Source of the DNA: Carya illinoinensis
Lineage: Eukaryota; Streptophyta; Magnoliopsida; Fagales; Juglandaceae
DNA length: 64,000 bases
Reading direction: 5' to 3'
Assembly: GCF_018687715.1 (NCBI RefSeq)
Contig: NC_056754.1
Span: 15,515,001-15,579,000 of the forward strand
Within the stretch, counting starts at the first letter, position 1. Each line of letters starts with the position of its first letter. The position numbers and the translations under genes are program-made. The notes under the pieces are model-generated. The model saw only the letters and a program-made list of their open reading frames with translations, was not told the DNA's origin and ran no database searches. This document shows positions 34,401 through 46,193 of the stretch, one piece after another.

Positions 34401-36183
34401 ACTCTTTGCCTCATTCTTTAAACGATCTTGCTCTTCAAAAATTTGCATGTCATCCTTGTATAAAAGAGTAGGCAATCGAAAAGAAAAGTGAAGCGAAGAT
34501 TTTAAATCCTTATTCTCTTATTTTATTGCTCCTGCCTTCATATTGGACTCATGAAGAAGTCGTTAAATGATAGAAATTTTTTCGTTGAGTTTGTCAACCT
34601 CACGAGCTCTGGATTGTAGTCACCAAGAAAAGGCAACAACGGTTTATGAGTATCAGGTACCGAGACTCATAAGCTCGTAGATAACTTCATTATCTGACTT
34701 ATCAGTCAAATCATTTTCGTGTTGCATTATAACACTTATGGCAAATCCTGAAACAACTAGTGACCGAGGTAAAGAATACCTCATATATTGATCACGAGAA
34801 GATTTCTAAGCCATTGCAAAAGAAATTATAGAGTAAGAATGCAGACTGATTACAGAAAATTGAAGAAAATGTGATGTGAATGAAGATGATCTGAATACTC
34901 TTTTTATAGAGAAAATATTGAAAGCAAGACAAAATTACATATCTTGATACATGATACGCTAAACACAGATAGCCTACAGTTATTTATTAGGCCGGTGAAA
35001 TTAAATGTGGCTTGCCCCTACTTTGTAAAAATTTGGACTTCTTCAGATATCCGCCTCTGCTGATCCTATATTTGAGCTCCCTCTCTTTCCAGGTCCTCTA
35101 TATGTAGCTGAAGATCATGGATATACCATTCTGCAAACCATTTTAGCTCATTATTCTCATGCTTTAGCTTATTGTTCTTATGATTCTTCGCATATAGCTT
35201 CTGATGCAACTCAGATATTTGATTATCGAGTTGGTTGACCTCATTAATTCTAGCTAATAACCTACGAGACATGGTTGTAACATAAACAACATATTAAGTA
35301 CTAAGAAATATTGATTCTGCAACAACATCAGAATTAATCCTTCCAAAAAAATGCATTTATGCTCATATCATAAGATTAACATCCATAGGAGAGTAAATAG
35401 GAGGCTAAGCACGAACGGTTCCTAATTCAAATATGGAACATTAATGGAAGGAAACTATCCAGCCATAATATTGTTATGGATAAACAAAATCAAGATCAAG
35501 AAACAATGTGAGAATTTCTTCTCTCGTGAATATCCCTCTCTCGTGAGTTTCTAATGAAAAATGATGATCCTTTTAATAAAATTCTAGAGTTTTTCAAAAA
35601 TTTCACAGTCTCACAGCCCTACGGCGCATTTGAATCTCTCTACAAGAGATAAGAGAGCTAGTCTCATAGCCCTGCGGTCCTTGTCTGGCCTAAAAAACTC
35701 TTGGAGAGCAGTCAATATCCTACGGTGCTTGTCTGGCCTAAACGGCTCCAGAAGAACAATGAATATTTCACCAAAACCATGTTATACATGGAAACTCTAG
35801 AAAAGTAGTGAATTTAATGTTAAAATGATCTTGAATTAATCTGGCGAATCTGTTCACCAAAACATTACCAACTGCATCATTTAAAGAGTTGGTACACAAT
35901 ATTGAGATGCAGCAATGCAATAATCTTTCATTATAAAAACATTGAACCTCTACATACATTTGAGGGGGAGAAAATAATCAAATGGATTGTAGCATTTTTT
36001 CTTCGTTAAGGTTTTATACCACTGGTTTTCCTTTGTAAGGTTTTAATGAGGCAATCCTAAAGTATTCAAAAACACATTCAAATATTGTACTCTTTTTCCT
36101 TCGCCACAAGTTTTTCCCACTAGGTTTTCTTTGGCATGCCTTTAATGAGGCATATTCTTTGTGTATGGTCATCCAATGAGGAG
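34401..36183 (-). other. Copia-1 region between pol and 3' LTR with antisense coiled-coil ORF remnants
   Basis: On the minus strand, 35,272-35,066 is open for 68 codons (MSRRLLARINEVNQLDNQIS, then LHQKLYAKNHKNNKLKHENN), a clear heptad coiled coil. A related piece, LQSRAREVDKLNEKISII then LHESNMKAGAIK, lies at about 34,640-34,530, preceded by an open stretch (MQHENDLTDKSDNEVIYELM, near 34,720). The two look like diverged copies of one antisense protein. Such extra ORFs are not part of the usual copia gene set. Function unknown. Confidence 0.4.
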
Positions 36184-36545
36184 TGTTATAAATATATGCA
36201 TTTGGTAGATGACCATGTAGACTACACCTTATTGTGTTTGTTGTACATATGATAGTTTGTTATGCATGTGAATTGATTATTGTGCATGTGATAGTTTGTT
36301 GTCCATGTGACTTGGTTGTTATGCATGTGATGGTTTCTTGTACATGTGACTTGGTTGGCATAACAAACTACCATGGAATTGCCTATAAAAGGATGTCTTG
36401 AAGATCATTTGTAAGACACAAGAAAAGAAAGAGAAGTGGATGATATTGAGCTCTTGAAGAGCTAAGTATATTGCAATCTTTCAACCTTCCCACTTCTCTT
36501 TTGCAATCATTGAATCATTTGCTATTTCTCTTTAGTTTTATAACA
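36184..36545 (+). repeat. Copia-1 3' LTR
   Basis: 362 bp from TGTTATAAATATATGCATTT to TTTTATAACA, followed by the CTAAG target duplication (36,546-36,550). It lacks the MITE present in the 5' LTR and has one extra unit of the CATGTGA-type internal repeat. Confidence 0.9.
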
Positions 36546-36550
36546 CTAAG

Positions 36551-37215
36551 CTAATTATATGGGCCTTTTAAGCATTTAACTTTTACAAGAAATAGTATTT
36601 TATCAGCTAATCCCACGTGATAGTTGCGTGGAAAAATTTTATTCATCTTTCTTACACCACATACTAAACATGTATTTTTTTTTTCCTTATCAAATATATG
36701 GTGTATAGATAATGAGTTAAAAAATTCATTTAATTTAATACGAATAAAATAAAAATAAATAAATAAATAATCAAATGTAGTGTGTGATATATAAATGATG
36801 AGTTGAAGGGCTCTTGTTGCGTGATTGCCAATAATGGGATTGGATTTCCACTTAAAAGGAAAGAATGTTCAATGTTGGATGCCTTTCACATAGTTATATT
36901 TTTTGTTGAAAATGGAATGGTGTTCAAATTCTCAAAATGCATTACTAATAGCGGGATGTAAATGAACTAGTCTGTTCGATAACTCGCTCGATACTCGCTT
37001 TGTTAAACTTAAATCGAACTCGACTCATGAAAACAAAAAAGCTTGCCCTCGAAAGCATATACCTACTCGATTAGTAAATGACAAATATTCAACTCAACTT
37101 GATTTGACTCGGCTAAAACTTATTAAGGCCCACTCGTTTATGCTTGAATCAACTCGTTAACTCAACTCGATTAAAACTCATTCATATGTTGATAAATATA
37201 TACACACACACCTAT

Positions 37216-37269
<54 letters not shown>

Positions 37270-38603
37270 GTATGCATTAGCTAATAATATAAGCATAACA
37301 CTTTTATAATTAAATATATGATATGTAACCTAATTACTTATATCTATATATTGAATGCGTTTTATAACTATATTTTATAATTTGTACAATAGTTGATCAA
37401 TAAGATTTAATAGTTTCATATACTGATACGTGGGAACTATATATGAAATAGATATATGCTATCATATTTTATATATGTATTAACAATTCATTTATGCATA
37501 TAATATAATGTTATTATGGATAAATATCAACTAGTTACATATTAATTATTTATAAAATGTCTAAAATTGAACCAAATTGAACTGATTACACACCTACTTC
37601 TAATCAAATAGTAGAACCTATCTCTCAACAATTATTCTCTTTACATGCTTTATTTTTTCTTTGAAGGGACGCCACATATTTACATTAATAAACTAGTAGT
37701 ATATATGAGTAGAGATGTAGATATAGACTTCAACAAAGACGTTTAGATTTTATTTGTTGAACTAGCAGTATTTTTTGCAAGCTATGGGCGATGAGGGTTT
37801 GGGCCGCATTCCAAAGACCTTTAGATTTTCTTTTTAAAAAAATAAAAATTAATTTAAGGATAATAAAAATATCACATTTTATATATAAAGAATGAAAGTA
37901 GAAGGAAAGTAATGTTTAGCATTATTCATTAATAACTTAAAAAAACATTATTCATTAATAAAAATATTTTTTATAATTATACTTTTGGAACTGGCATTAA
38001 CCCAATTAATATATAACTTAAAACATAAGCAACCTAAAAAGAGTAAAGTTAGGTAAAATCTCAAATAGATAAATTTCATATAAATTCTTTATAATAAGGT
38101 GGATTCCACTAATAAAAAATAAGTTTTTTAAATGAGATCTATTTTTTTACAAGAGCTTGTATATAATTTGTTTATTTGAAGAGTAATACCACATACAGTC
38201 GTGAAATATACACGCGCCGTGCAGTCGCTTTGAAAAGAGTGAAGCCTACTATTAAAAAATTAATTTTTTTCATATAAATCTCGTATTTATTCATTTTTAT
38301 TATAATGATTATAGAGCACTTGCATACTCAAAATTGTAAATATCATTTCTCAAATTTGAAACCGGTATAAATTAAGAAAAAAAAAAGAAGGAACCAAAAA
38401 GCTTTTTTTGATTGAAACGTGTTGGCTGGAGTTCCATTTCACTCTAGAAAGGTTTACAAACCCTCGATTCCTCTAGTCCCAAATCTCACAAAGCCTTTTC
38501 ACTAAAAAAATCCTCGGCCCCAGTTCGATATTCTCTATTACCCACATCTCCTCTTCTTCTCTCATTCGATCCCAACCGGACCCTTGATCAAATCCTCTTC
38601 GAA
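36551..38603. other. A/T-rich intergenic region upstream of the TONSOKU-like gene
   Basis: No gene found. It contains a (CA)n microsatellite at about 37,217-37,260, a possible MITE remnant at about 38,170-38,340 (ACGCGCCGTGCAGTCGCTTT core) and, just before the ATG at 38,604, about 200 bp of C/T-rich leader with the look of a plant 5' UTR. Confidence 0.4.
37217..37260. repeat. CA dinucleotide microsatellite
   Basis: About 22 consecutive CA units followed by a short TA run. Confidence 0.95.
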
Positions 38604-40854
38604 ATGGCTTGGGACATCGAGAAATTCAACGCGGCGAAGAGGTCGTACCTGATCGCCAAGGAGCAGGGGAACCACTACGAGGAGGCTAGGTGGGCCAACG
38701 TGATTGGAGACATCCTCAAGAACAGAGGGGAGTATGTAGAGCTGCTCAAGTGGCTCGATTACGATGTGACGTATTGCTACTTGCACGATAAGCAGCTTCT
38801 GCCAACATGTCAGTCCCTTGGGGGGGTCTATCTTCATCTCCAAGACTTCACGAACGCTCTATCTTCTCAGGTATTTTGTTTTTGGGACTTTAAAGTTTGT
38901 GTGGGATTGGAAAGTGGGAACAAAGAGAGAGATTTTTTTTCCCTGTTTTGAGTGTTTGGGTTGGGAGAGTCCAAGAGTAGAAAGTATGGGAAGTTGGTTG
39001 TGTTGAGACTAATCGATGTACTCGGTTCATTTGGGCAGAGTGCTTTTTTTTTTTTTTTTGGAGTTTCTATGGAAAGTATGAGGAAAAGGAAATCGCTTCT
39101 GTTTAGTTCCAGATAAAATAAGGTAAATGAACATAAAGATAACTAAGTTGGGCGGTTTCGGAGGAAACTGCTCCTAGGGTTTCCTTTCTTACTCATACTT
39201 CATGAACTAAGATTGTAAATCTACATCACTATTTCATTTGGTAAAAAGTTGAATAATTGGAGAAAATGGCAATTGTAAAAGTTTATCAATGATAACTTGA
39301 GAATTGAACTTCTCTACATTGTTTTTGCTTTCAGAAAAAACATTTAGAGCTTGCCAAGGAAGCTAATGACCTTATTGAACAGCAAAGGGCCGACACCCAA
39401 CTTTTTTTTTTTTTTCTAAGCAAGCTTGCATATAATAAAAGTGTTACAAATGTCTAAGGAGGGTCTTTCCCACTGTCAATATACAAAATACAAAAAATAA
39501 TAGTGTCTAATGGAATGCTACCAAACAAGAAGTTTGTAGCTACCCATTGTGCAATTGAATGTGTAAATCGATTTTGGGATCAATCTATCTTGTTAAAACT
39601 CTAGCCATTGTGAGATTTCAACAAGTTTGCGATGTCGTCTAAGATTGGGAAAATTTGCCAAATCACTACCTCTTTATAAATGGAAGAAATCATCGACTGA
39701 GAATCTTCGACAATAGAGATGAAAGGATAGTTGAGATGTTCTGCCATTTTAAAAGCTAGTTTTGCCGCAAGAGCCTCTGCAATCACCGGGGTAGTCTTGG
39801 GATTTTCCTCAGTCCAAATTTCAATAACTTCACCTTCTGAGTTTCTACTCACTGCTGAGGCCAAAGAAAATGAGTTTTTGACTACAGCATCAAAAGATAT
39901 ACAAATTTGATTTGTGAGAGGTTTTTGCCATTCTTTTTTCACTTTGGAGTTTGAATTTTCTTCCCAAACATGTAGATTTTCTTGATAAGAGAGATTCAGT
40001 TTTTTTGAAATTTTATTAAGAGAGAGTGCCTTTTGATTATGGACTTGATCATTTCGTAGCCTCCAGATAAAATCAAACAATCAAACCTGCAAAGATTTGA
40101 TAAATGGTGGAAAACCCAACTTGCTCATACTTACCATGAAATGTTTTTGAGATCTGAAAATGACCACTTCTCAGTTCAGAATGCCAAAGAGTACTTCAGA
40201 TGTTCAATGAAGCTTGCAGAGACTGTTAGGAAGAACCCACCTGTTAATGATGGCAAATTCTTCCTTAAAGCATATATTGATGCATATAATAATATTGGGA
40301 TGCTTGAAATGGATCTTGATAACTTGGACGAGGCTCAGAAAATCCTAACCAAAGGATTACAGATTTGTGCAGATGAAGAGGTTGAGGAAGATTATGATGG
40401 GCGAAGTAGGCTCCATCATAACCTAGTAAATGTTTATATGGAGCTCAGAATGTGGGATGAAGCTTGGAAGCACATTGAGGAGGACATTAAAATTTCTAAG
40501 AGAATTGGGCATTTCCAAGGGGAGGCAAAGGGGTACATCAATTTTGGTGAATTGCATTATAGGGTTCAGAAGTTTGAGGAGGCACTTTGTTGCTACCAGA
40601 AGGCGCTTGATCTGGCAAAATCCAAGGAAGATGGGGATGCGTTGGCTACACAAATTGAGAAAAACATTGAGACTGTAAAAGAAGCTATTAAAGTAATGGG
40701 TGACCTAAAGAAAGAAGAGAAAAATCTCAAGAAGCTTACCAGAGAAATGACCAGTGCAAAAGGAACAGCACGTGAGAGGAAGTGTCTATTGCAGCAAAAT
40801 GCATCGCTCGATTGCCTTATCGAGAAATTGAGAATGATCTTGGCATGGCTGAAG
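38604..40854 (+). pseudogene. TSK: TONSOKU-like TPR gene, N-terminal part, interrupted by a LINE
   Basis: Exon 1 (38,604-38,870) reads [39 protein letters not shown] and [22 protein letters not shown] intron (38,871-39,334) leads to exon 2: KKHLELAKEANDLIEQQRAD, then after the inserted [38 protein letters not shown] and [20 protein letters not shown] up to a splice donor at 40,855. These are the N-terminal tetratricopeptide repeats of plant TONSOKU (BRUSHY1/MGOUN3), a nuclear protein that in Arabidopsis maintains genome stability and meristem structure during replication. A few residues after LLKW are missing in exon 1. The C-terminal leucine-rich part is absent; beyond 40,855 similarity ends. 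Exonic LINE insertion plus truncation make this a pseudogene copy. Confidence 0.85.
39404..40113 (-). mobile_element. 5'-truncated LINE inserted in TONSOKU exon 2
   Basis: 710 bp bounded by ACCCAACTT at 39,395-39,403 and 40,114-40,122, with a poly-T start (poly-A tail on the minus strand). Its minus-strand ORF (40,080-39,601) encodes a LINE RNase H-like domain (ISFDAVVKNSFSLASAVSRN, then VIAEALAAKLAFKMAEH). The TONSOKU frame reads directly across the duplicated site (RADTQL, then AHTYHE). Confidence 0.9.
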
Positions 40855-41280
40855 GTACGAATTCTGTTCTATATACAATTTCTTTGCCTTTGAGCTCTTT
40901 CTCAACTGCTAGAGGGATCTTCAACACACTAGATAGCTTGTAAATTTTATGGATGACTTCAAATTTCGTTTCTGATTTGAGTTAGTGAATCAATCGGTTT
41001 TCTAATTTCATGTTTACATTAAACATAGATTCATATGTCATGTATTCAATTCCTTTATCAAATTTCCAGAACTTGATTCTGATGGACTAGATGGATTTGT
41101 GCATGTGTGTCAAGATTGTGTTTACTGAATGATTAGTCTCATCTAGAAGATGAATGTTTAAAAAATCAGCATGGCTGGGGTGCCTTCTTGCCTTCTATTT
41201 TGCAAACTCTTCCATTCCTATTTTTGTTAGAAAAACTCTAAGGGCTTGCTCTTTTGGAGGTAAAATTAGCATGCCCACAA
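40855..41280. other. Sequence after the last recognisable TONSOKU exon
   Basis: About 430 bp starting with a splice donor; probably the beginning of the next TONSOKU intron. No further TONSOKU exon was found before the HSP90-like fragment. Confidence 0.4.
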
Positions 41281-41289
41281 TGTGCAGTT

Positions 41290-41440
41290 ATGCTTCGGCT
41301 CCTCCTTTGTAGCTAAAAGTAGCTTCTTTCCCTCAAAGTCCTTGAGCTAACCCACAATATTTTGATCTATATCATCTATCATATAGAGGACCTCATAACC
41401 TTTCTTCAATTTCTCCAAAAAGAGGAGAATGGCAGTAGCT
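41290..41440 (-). pseudogene. HSP90 fragment
   Basis: The minus strand reads FLEKLKKGYEVLYMIDDID, then a TAG, then LKDFEGKKLLLATKEEP, matching the cytosolic-type HSP90 middle/C-terminal junction (family sequence FLE-LKK-GYEVLYMVDAIDE and GKKLVSATKEG). One internal stop and loss of the rest make it a fragment. The sequence immediately upstream (41,440-41,640) was not recognised. Confidence 0.7.
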
Positions 41441-41864
41441 TTCTTGACCTAAGGCAGAGAATGATAGTCCGGCGAAGACAACAGGCCTTAATGAAACCCT
41501 GTAAAGTCTTTGGCCACTCGTTCCTGATCAACAAACTGTTCTACCCAATTACCCCATAACTAGCATTCACCGTACTTTCCATTGTATTCCAAGTCACCAT
41601 AGCTCTCTTTGAAACCAGGTTAAAGAATTTCTTAGTGCCCTTTATCTCCCTTTGCTTCACATATCCTGTTATCTTGACCTTTCATGAGACCAAATATATC
41701 TTCGAAATTTCATCAACGAACAATCTGACAATACCCAACTGTAATGAATGCACCATTTTACAACTCTTATTATTATTGCCAAATCCCATCCTCCTACGTT
41801 CACCTCTTTCCCATCCATATACCAAAATGATAGATGCTAGCATTATATCCACAAGATTCTAGAC

Positions 41865-42690
41865 AAATTGAACATGGATTAATATTTCAATGATGGCGAG
41901 GAAAGGAACCCCAAAAATATGGTGAATGGGTTGACTTTGTTTTAGTGTAAGTTGATCAAGATCAGTGGCTGATATTATCAATCTAGCAGCATAGTAGCCT
42001 TGTTCTAGACATAGTCCCAACTTATCATTATACCATGCTACAAGCGAGCATGTTGCAATTGACACCAATTAATACAGTTCATTGGTTTGTGATGATAGGT
42101 TTACCATTAGTTTAAGTAACTAGGGAGCACAAGTACGGGCTAATATTGATAGAAAAGCTAAAATTGTAATTAACATCACCTGCACTTTAGTCATGGACAT
42201 CACTCCTTGCAGGTCATCAGGAGCCCTTCCAATAACTGGAAGCAAAGCAAACAGTAAGCGCAAAGCACAGTTCACTGTCGTTGAAAACATTGAAAGAAAT
42301 GTGCCAACAACTATCCCCTCTGAAGATTTACCACCTGACAGCTAGGCTGTAATTCCACACAAGCACCTAAATATGAAATTAAATTTGTAGTAGGCACCCT
42401 AGAACAATAACAGCTCCAACAACTCAAAGCTCCATTTGGAAGAATTTTAGGCTTAGCGCAACAAAAAGAAAAACTTCACCAAACTGGGCCACAGTTTCAA
42501 CTTGAACCATTTCGTAGACAATGTCAAACCCTTTAGGTCTAGTCAAAGATTCTACTAGCAAATTTTCAGGGATAATCGACTGTCCATCACAAGCAAAGGC
42601 AATGCCACCACAAGTTGCTGAGACAAATTCCAACTCCAAGTACCCAAAGATTATTGAATTCCAATCAGCGAGGGTCTCTTGATGCATTTA
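41865..42690 (-). pseudogene. KEA-type K+/H+ antiporter fragment
   Basis: Two minus-strand stretches match plant K+ efflux antiporters of the KEA4/5/6 group: VSATCGGIAFACDGQSII and YEMVQVETVAQFGEVFLF (about 42,630-42,430, first transmembrane helices), and LVAWYNDKLGLCLEQGYYAA, ISATDLDQLTLKQ and FLAIIEILIHVQF (about 42,040-41,865, a later helix pair). The sequence between has many stops. The order is that of the gene, but most of the protein is lost or frame-shifted. Confidence 0.75.
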
Positions 42691-42818
42691 ATCAAAGAAA
42701 TCTTGGGCAATGTTTCCTCTAGCTAATTTCTTATTGCCACTCTTCAATATCTCAGCGCCACACTTCAAAGTGTACCCACATATGTTCGTTCCACCAGCAA
42801 GCTTGAGAAGAACTACAT

Positions 42819-43388
42819 TCAGTTGACCAAGGAAGCAAAGACAGCAAGAAACCCTTTGAGAGTGTCAAGGTTGGGTTGTAACACCCCAGAGAAGAGAAAC
42901 ATGAAGACCTTTATGGACAGAAACATTGAGAAAATGAGCATCACACCGCCATTTATAGACCATTCCAACTTTCTGAGAGTGTCGTACCATCCATGAAATC
43001 CCTTGGCATTATTCCTGTTCTGGATCGAGCTCAACGGCATAGCAGAGTGAGTGCCTCCCTTTTCACCTTCACTGTTTGAGAGGATGACCAACTGGAGAAG
43101 GAGGATAAGTGGAATCTAGGACACCATGGCTATGGGTTTTTGTCACCCAATGGTGAATTTTGGGCTTGCCTTGGCTGTTGATCAGTGGGAATCTGAGATT
43201 GAGATTGGTTGAAAGATCGACGCGGCCTCGAAGATCAAAATTGCCAAAGCCAGCAACAGAAATCCCTCAAGGTATTTAGCAGGGTCACCTGTGAGGTCAG
43301 AGACAGACCACCAAGCTTTGGCTGAGTAGAGAGAAGGGAAGCCCCCACCAGCAGAGACTACGACTTTACCGATGTGAACTCTCCGCAA
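42819..43388 (-). pseudogene. Unrecognised membrane-protein fragments
   Basis: Two minus-strand open stretches: 43,388-43,182 (RRVHIGKVVVSAGGG, then a hydrophobic segment EGFLLLALAILIFEAASIF) and 43,091-42,819 (GVMLIFSMFLSIKVFMFLFS, a transmembrane helix). They precede the KEA fragment in the same orientation but do not match KEA N-termini as I know them. I do not recognise the family. Confidence 0.3.
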
Positions 43389-43509
43389 GCTACAAGAACG
43401 AAGATCGAGTAGTAGGGTTCCAGATGGCGCCGCAACGACTCTAGGTAGCTGTGAAGGTGGTCTTCAATGGAGGTCTAGTCCTTCAAAATACCCTGGAGGT
43501 ATGATCTTA

Positions 43510-45278
43510 TGACGCCCCCAACTCTCACTTACGGACATGCAGAAATCGAGGTGTCGGGATGATGACAACACAGGTCACACACCCCAACGACAAGTGCTAA
43601 ATGTGTGCACATGCAACACGTGTAAAATGACACAATGGATAAGTTAAGTCGATCAACTAAATGCCAGAATTTGTTTAAATTCAAGTTCGTTTAAACACAA
43701 GCGTACGAAAAATATTACAGTTTTCCAAAGAAAACATAAATAAAGATAATAACCAAAAGCAGGACATAAATCCCAACACCTGAGAAAGTGATCCCCGATC
43801 ACTCTTCCGGTGGAGCCGCATCCTCAAGCTTTGCATCATCATCTACATAAAAAACTACGGCACCAAGAGGTACCGTAGGTAAGAGTAATAATCCAAATCA
43901 ACCCACAAGATAAAAATACATTCATGCAATAACACAATGCATAAACATGATGCCATACGCATGAGACCCAAAAATCATCATTTCCCAAAACGAACAATTT
44001 TCCACGCACGCCAAAATCCCATTTTGGCCCAAAAAATTTCCATTAAGACATCCTCCATTTTCCTAGAAAATGGTCCACATGTCCTTTAACAAAATCTCAT
44101 CATTTTTCCAGAAAAATGCCCAGTATCCATTTTACCGTATGCACCATGATCTCCCCTAGGGATCATCTGCACACCCTGTCTCTCTTCGCCACACCGCAGG
44201 TAACGACCATGCATGTGACTTTGTAACGAGCGATGCCCAGTTTGGCACCTAGCTTGTTCGTGGCCAAGCATCCTCTAGCCCTTGCCAACAGAGGGGCCAC
44301 GGAGTCAACACGAGAGAGCGTTACCATCCCGTCCGATCCTGTTGTCGCCCAGCGACAACTCAGGGGACGTCACTTAGTATATTCCACTTCCGAGTGACCA
44401 GATGAGCTCCGCTGAGATAATACCCCATCTCAGCTTGGGGTTGTGATATGCACGCACCCAAAATTCCATTTAACGCATGAAAACCCAATTTTCATTTTTA
44501 CAAACATGAACATGCATGCACCATGCAATGCATACAACAAGATAAAAAAAATATCCAACAACAACAAATCTCAACATCAATCAATCACATACACAACTCC
44601 GTCTTCCAATCCAACCCACCCCCATACTCCTCGGACTCAATCCGGCACAACCAACCAAATCACAAGTATTGTTAATGCAAAATATATTTAAATCTTAAAG
44701 GTTATTTGGAAAATACTTATAATGATGAAAGGCACTCTGGAAGATCAAAGGTCACACCAAAAGTGGCGGAGCAGCGGCAGATCTGAGTTTTCCAAGCAAT
44801 GGTCGTGGTTCTCAAAATTGGGAATTTCGAAGGGGAAGCTTGGCTAACTATGGGGGGCATGGAGGAGCTAAGGAAGGTTCTAGGAAGCAAGAGGTGGTGG
44901 CTTGGAGCTGTGGGTGGCGGCGCACGATGGTGATCTAGTCTTGAGAGGAGGTAAAACCCATTTCGGGTTGGGTGCTTCACGGAGGAGAAGGAGCCGTCGA
45001 AAGGGGCTGGGCTTGGTTGAGGGTGTTGGTCGGGGTGAGGAGGAGCTGAAGAGGTGGCCGGTGGTGTCGCAGGGTGGCGCACGGTGGTGCATGGAGGAGA
45101 AATCGAAAAGAGAGAAGAAAGGGCTAGTGGCTTCGATCTGGCCGTGGAGAGGGAGGGGTTTGAGGGGAAGGTTGTTGGTGAGCTAGGGTAGGTATGGTGG
45201 GTTGTTCGCGGTTGTGCGATAGCACAGTTGGCCGTGCGGGAGGCACGGGCTGAAGAACCTCTGGGTTCTACGTGCTGC

Positions 45279-45358
<80 letters not shown>

Positions 45359-45924
45359 GCATGGGGCTAGGCTTGGTGTGAAGGGGGTTGTTGGCGTGAG
45401 GGAGTGGAGGTGAGGTGGTCGACGGGACTGGGCTAGCCGTGCGGCAAGGCCGCTAGGCTGAGAGACACACGGGTTGAGAGGGGAAAGGGATCGTCGGGTG
45501 CAGAGGATAACTAGGGGAGGGAAAAAGAAATAAGGGGGAAAAAAAAGAAGGAAAAAGAGAAAAAGAGGAAAAAGAAAAGGGGGGGGGGGGAGGGAAGAAT
45601 TGGGATCCAGCTTTTCATCTTGGGTCTAAAAATTGATCCAACGAAAATGATTTCAAAACAGTAATTTAAATAAAACTAATTTAAACACAATGACTGAGTA
45701 AAATAAAATAATAAAATCGAACAATAACATAATTTAAAACAAAGAGCATTTCAAATAATAAACAATATTTTAATAAAAATAAAACACATCGAATTAAATT
45801 TTACAAATAAAAGTCGTAAAATAATACCACATAAATCATCTTAAATTTAAAACAAGAAAGCTCATAATTCTAAAAAAATGAAATAATTAGTTAGTCAAAT
45901 TACACGTAAATACGGGGTATCACA
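43510..45924 (-). mobile_element. Probable long LTR (solo or remnant)
   Basis: On the minus strand the segment begins TGTGATACCCCGTATTTACG and ends TTGGGGGCGTCA, the TG/CA borders and the TGTGAYACCCC start common in long Ty3/gypsy LTRs of dicots. It spans 2.4 kb with no coding domain; a G-rich portion (44,720-45,500) yields long but meaningless frames. No matching 5-bp duplication was found at the edges, and no internal region or second LTR is present. Confidence 0.45.
45282..45356. repeat. GA dinucleotide microsatellite, ~75 bp
   Basis: About 37 uninterrupted AG/GA units within the LTR-like segment. Confidence 0.98.
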
Positions 45925-46043
45925 GATATGGTGGAAAGGAATGAAAATGGTGGCTCGGGCAAAGTATTTGGATCCATTACCAGAGGGTCCATTACCAAAA
46001 GCGATTTGGAAATTCTTTTACGGTAGTCTTGGTGTAGGGAATA

Positions 46044-46193
46044 TTAATCAAAAGATAAGGTGTACTCTTCAACCATTAGAGGTGTCAAGAAGCACCATAG
46101 ATTTTGGATGGGCTTCCACGAAGGTTGTTGTACCAAACGTGGCCCTTTGTTTGAAATCCTTGGAAAGATTGTTTTTGTGGTAGCCGATACCTT
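46044..46193 (-). pseudogene. Distal half of an unrecognised minus-strand ORF split by Copia-2
   Basis: The minus strand reads SATTKTIFPRISNKGPRLVQ and SWKPIQNLWCFLTPLMVEEY before a stop. Skipping Copia-2 at its ACCTT duplication, this continues in frame the ORF at 51,278-51,480. The product is not recognised. Confidence 0.4.
46189..46193. repeat. Target-site duplication ACCTT of Copia-2, left copy
   Basis: ACCTT precedes the 5' LTR and is repeated at 51,278-51,282 after the 3' LTR. Confidence 0.9.

Larger units (their letters stand above)
24898..36545 (+). mobile_element. Copia-1: decayed Ty1/copia LTR retrotransposon with a nested LINE
   Basis: Two related LTRs (24,898-25,407 and 36,184-36,545) begin TGTTATAAATATATGCATTT and are bounded by CTAAG duplications. 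Between them are a copia gag and fragments of reverse transcriptase full of stops. A 5.8-kb LINE (27,950-33,752) interrupts pol and a 170-bp MITE sits in the 5' LTR. Without these insertions the element would be about 5.7 kb, a normal copia size. The stops in every domain and the two insertions show an old copy. Confidence 0.9.

Noticed and set aside
44717..45413. Open frames in the G-rich part of the LTR-like segment, including an Arg/Glu repeat
   Set aside because: They arise from G/C-rich sequence and the GA microsatellite; no homology recognised.
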